Assembly: GCA_051747505.1 (NCBI GenBank)
Contig: JBNJGE010000209.1
Location: 1 to 6,432 of the forward strand
Length of the DNA: 6,432 nt
DNA from: Albimonas sp051747505
GTDB lineage: Bacteria; Pseudomonadota; Alphaproteobacteria; Rhodobacterales; Rhodobacteraceae
Direction of reading: 5' to 3'
The notes beneath the pieces are model-generated. The model was not told the origin of the DNA, did no database searches, and saw nothing but the letters and a program-made list of their open reading frames with translations. A program made the position numbers and the translations under genes. Every line of letters starts with the position of its first letter. Within the stretch, counting starts at the first letter, position 1. Positions 5,273 to 6,432 of the stretch are shown one piece after another.

Positions 5273-5833
5273 ATGAAGACTTTTGCCGCGCCGCTCGTCG
5301 CGCTCGCCCTGCTTGCGCAGCCCGTCGCCGCCGACGAATTCGAGGAGGTGCTGGAAGGCGCCCTCGAAGCCTACCGCGCCGGCGATCTGCAGGTCGTGAA
5401 GGAGGATCTGGACTACGCGTCCCAGCTTCTGGCCGGAATGAACGCCGAAGCCCTGTCGGACTTCCTGCCCGAGGCGCAGGACGGCTGGACGCGCGAGGAC
5501 GGCGAGCGGCAGGCCGGCGGCGGGGCGATGGGCATGTTCGGCGGCGGAACCACGGCCTCGGCCACCTACAGGCGCGACGGCGAGACCTTCAGTCTGACCC
5601 TGGTCGCCGACTCGCCGATGGTGAGCGGCATGGCGGCGATGTTCAAGAACATGGCGGGCATGGGCGGCGGCCGCGTGGTGCGAATCCAGCGCCAGCAGTT
5701 CGCCGTCAAGGACGGCCAGGTTCAGGGCGTCGTGGGCGACTCGGTCCTTGTGCAGGCCGAAGGCCGGGCGGAGACGGACGACATGCTGGCGCATATCGAG
5801 GCGATGGACCTCCGGGCGCTGGGCGATTTCTAG
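5273..5833 (+). CDS. Conserved secreted (periplasmic) protein of unknown function
   Basis: This 186-residue protein starts with a clear Sec signal peptide: MKTF, a hydrophobic core (about 5-17), then PVAA before Asp21, a likely signal peptidase I site. There is no lipobox Cys. The mature part has an acidic helical region (about 21-62), FLPEAQDGWTRE (64-75), a Gly/Met-rich stretch (82-92), a probable beta region ASATYRRDGETFSLTLVADS (95-114), a second Met/Gly-rich stretch (115-133), and a C-terminal part with QQFAVKDGQVQGVVGDSVLV (141-160). I recall similar proteins in alphaproteobacteria, all unannotated, with the same FLPEA-GWTR and TLVADSPMV features. No catalytic motif or membrane segment is seen. 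The start at 5273 is chosen because GGAGGGA (5261-5267) precedes it and the signal peptide begins there; an ATG at 5255 lies before the ribosome binding site. It has its own candidate promoter. Confidence 0.85.
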   Translation: MKTFAAPLVALALLAQPVAADEFEEVLEGALEAYRAGDLQVVKEDLDYASQLLAGMNAEALSDFLPEAQDGWTREDGERQAGGGAMGMFGGGTTASATYRRDGETFSLTLVADSPMVSGMAAMFKNMAGMGGGRVVRIQRQQFAVKDGQVQGVVGDSVLVQAEGRAETDDMLAHIEAMDLRALGDF

Positions 5834-5846
5834 AGCATTGCGGGGC

Positions 5847-5868
5847 GCCGGGGGCGAAAGCCTCCGGC
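5847..5868 (+). terminator. GAAA-loop hairpin after the secreted-protein gene
   Basis: A 9-bp stem, GCCGGGGGC (5847-5855) and GCCTCCGGC (5860-5868), contains one G-U pair and closes on a GAAA tetraloop, a very stable type of RNA loop. It starts 13 bases past the stop of the secreted-protein gene. No T-run follows, so it could be a weak or Rho-assisted terminator or an mRNA-stabilising 3' end, leaving partial readthrough into the DUF1330 gene. Confidence 0.45.
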
Positions 5869-5910
5869 CCGCCGCGGCGCGATCTCGGCGCGGAAGGAGC
5901 CGGCGGACGG

Positions 5911-6201
5911 ATGGCGACCTATTTCATCTCGCGGATCACGGTGCATGATCGGGAGGCCTACGAGGCCTACAAGGCGGCGGCCCAGCGGACGATCGCTCAG
6001 GCCGGCGGGCGGTATCTGGTGCGCGGGGGCGAGACGGAGGCGGTCGAGGGCGAGCGGGACCCGCGGCGGCTGGTGATCCTGGAGTTCCCGGACCGCGCCG
6101 CGGCGGAGGCCTGGTGGAACGGGGCCTATGCGACACAGGCGCGGCCGCTGCGGCTGAACGGCGTGGCGGAGATGGACGGGGAGATCGTGGACGGGGTCTG
6201 A
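5911..6201 (+). CDS. DUF1330 family protein
   Basis: This 96-residue cytoplasmic protein belongs to the DUF1330 family, small dimeric alpha/beta proteins with a ferredoxin-like (dimeric alpha-beta barrel) fold and no established reaction. The family pattern is clear: YFISRITVHDREAYEAYKAA (4-23), GGRYLVRGGETEAVEG (32-47), the conserved DPRRLVILEFPD (50-61) and AAAEAWWNGAYATQARPLR (63-81). Length is the family norm. A GGAAGGAG sequence at 5892-5899 lies 11 bases before the ATG, somewhat far. It follows the secreted-protein gene by about 77 bases with a stable hairpin between, so shared transcription is uncertain. Its role in this organism is unknown. Confidence 0.92.
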   Translation: MATYFISRITVHDREAYEAYKAAAQRTIAQAGGRYLVRGGETEAVEGERDPRRLVILEFPDRAAAEAWWNGAYATQARPLRLNGVAEMDGEIVDGV

Positions 6202-6335
6202 CGCCGGTTGCGGCGGGAAGCCCCGTGCCGTCCCGAGACGCGAAGGCGGATCGCCCGCGGCGCATGAAACGCCGGGGCGCGACCCGTTCCGGCGGGATCG
6301 CGGCGTGACCCCGCTCGATGAGCGCGCGCGAACTA

Positions 6336-6345
6336 GGCTCAGGAC
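6336..6345. mobile_element. Probable outer end of an IS5-family element
   Basis: The transposase stop at 6348-6346 is followed on the minus strand by only a few bases before sequence that looks like unique DNA, so the end of the insertion sequence should lie close to 6336. CTAG at 6333-6336 resembles the CTAG/TNA target sites of this family. The other end lies outside the window, so terminal repeats and target duplication cannot be checked, and the exact boundary is a guess. Confidence 0.35.
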
Positions 6346-6432
6346 TCACAACCAGAACAGGACGATTGCGGCGATTGTGACGGCGGCCAGGAAGAGGTCG
6401 GCGCACCGGTCATAGCGGGTGGCGATCCGTCG
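6346..6432 (-). CDS. IS5-family transposase, C-terminal end (runs off the window)
   Basis: Read on the minus strand from the right edge, an open frame of 28 codons ends with TGA at 6348-6346. It starts RRIATRYDRC and ends in the hydrophobic run AAIVLFWL. This ending (R-x-ATRYD-x-C followed by a short Ala-rich hydrophobic tail) is the hallmark C-terminus of DDE transposases of the IS5 family, IS427-like group, abundant in Rhodobacteraceae. The R(Y)D portion lies just after the catalytic Glu in these enzymes. Only the last part of the gene is visible, so whether the element is intact cannot be told. These are often split in two frames with programmed frameshifting; the visible part would be the second frame. 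Confidence 0.85.
   Translation of the reverse strand, partial: RRIATRYDRCADLFLAAVTIAAIVLFWL

Noticed and set aside
5218..6201. A 327-codon open frame whose last part is DUF1330.
   Set aside because: Only the last 96 codons resemble a protein family; the rest is an out-of-frame reading of the secreted-protein gene. The DUF1330 start at 5911 has the normal family N-terminus.
6264..6308. A 14-residue open frame between DUF1330 and the insertion sequence.
   Set aside because: It has no ribosome binding site that I can see, no recognisable sequence and a length expected by chance.
1..6432. CRISPR array, tRNA or rRNA, phage genes, toxin-antitoxin or other defence modules.
   Set aside because: No spaced repeats, cloverleaf-like segments or matching protein families were seen on either strand.

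Overview
The window is very GC-rich DNA (well over 70% by eye), dense with genes, and reads as the chromosome of an alphaproteobacterium, most likely in or near the Rhodobacterales. Three things point there: the order ftsE-ftsX-plsC, a malyl-CoA lyase very close to what I recall of Rhodobacter sphaeroides Mcl1, and a piece of an IS5-type transposase of a kind common in that group. The species cannot be named from the sequence.

Layout. At 36-2457 (+) lies a tight operon: an FtsE-type ABC ATPase, its FtsX-type membrane partner and a PlsC-type acyltransferase, each joined to the next by an ATGA start/stop overlap. It is a cell-envelope unit, combining control of peptidoglycan hydrolysis at division with phospholipid acylation. 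Facing it on the minus strand, beyond a 9-bp stem-loop, is mcl1 (2492-3472), with a recognisable promoter at 3518-3546. Upstream of that promoter lie three successive hairpins marking the 3' end of ndk (3660-4082, -), nucleoside diphosphate kinase.

A roughly 100-bp divergent spacer separates ndk from a rightward pair: a DinB/YfiT-like metal-binding protein (4184-4684) and a single-domain MaoC-like hydratase (4684-5178), overlapping by one base. Next come a secreted conserved protein of unknown function (5273-5833) with its own candidate promoter, a small DUF1330 protein (5911-6201), and a 144-bp spacer without a convincing gene. At the right edge is the 3' end of an IS5-family transposase gene on the minus strand (6346-6432), which continues past the window.

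Working together. ftsE, ftsX and plsC are probably co-translated. Mcl1 belongs to the ethylmalonyl-CoA pathway for C2 assimilation (and can also act in propionate/glyoxylate exchange), so the organism probably assimilates acetyl-CoA without relying on isocitrate lyase; the other pathway genes are not here. Ndk, DinB-like, MaoC-like, the secreted protein and DUF1330 look like independent housekeeping or accessory functions.

I found no CRISPR array, phage module, defence island, toxin-antitoxin pair, tRNA or rRNA, and no convincing new multi-gene system. The best leads are an FtsE with several altered ATPase motifs, an uncharacterised secreted protein whose promoter overlaps a dyad, and the hairpin cluster after ndk.
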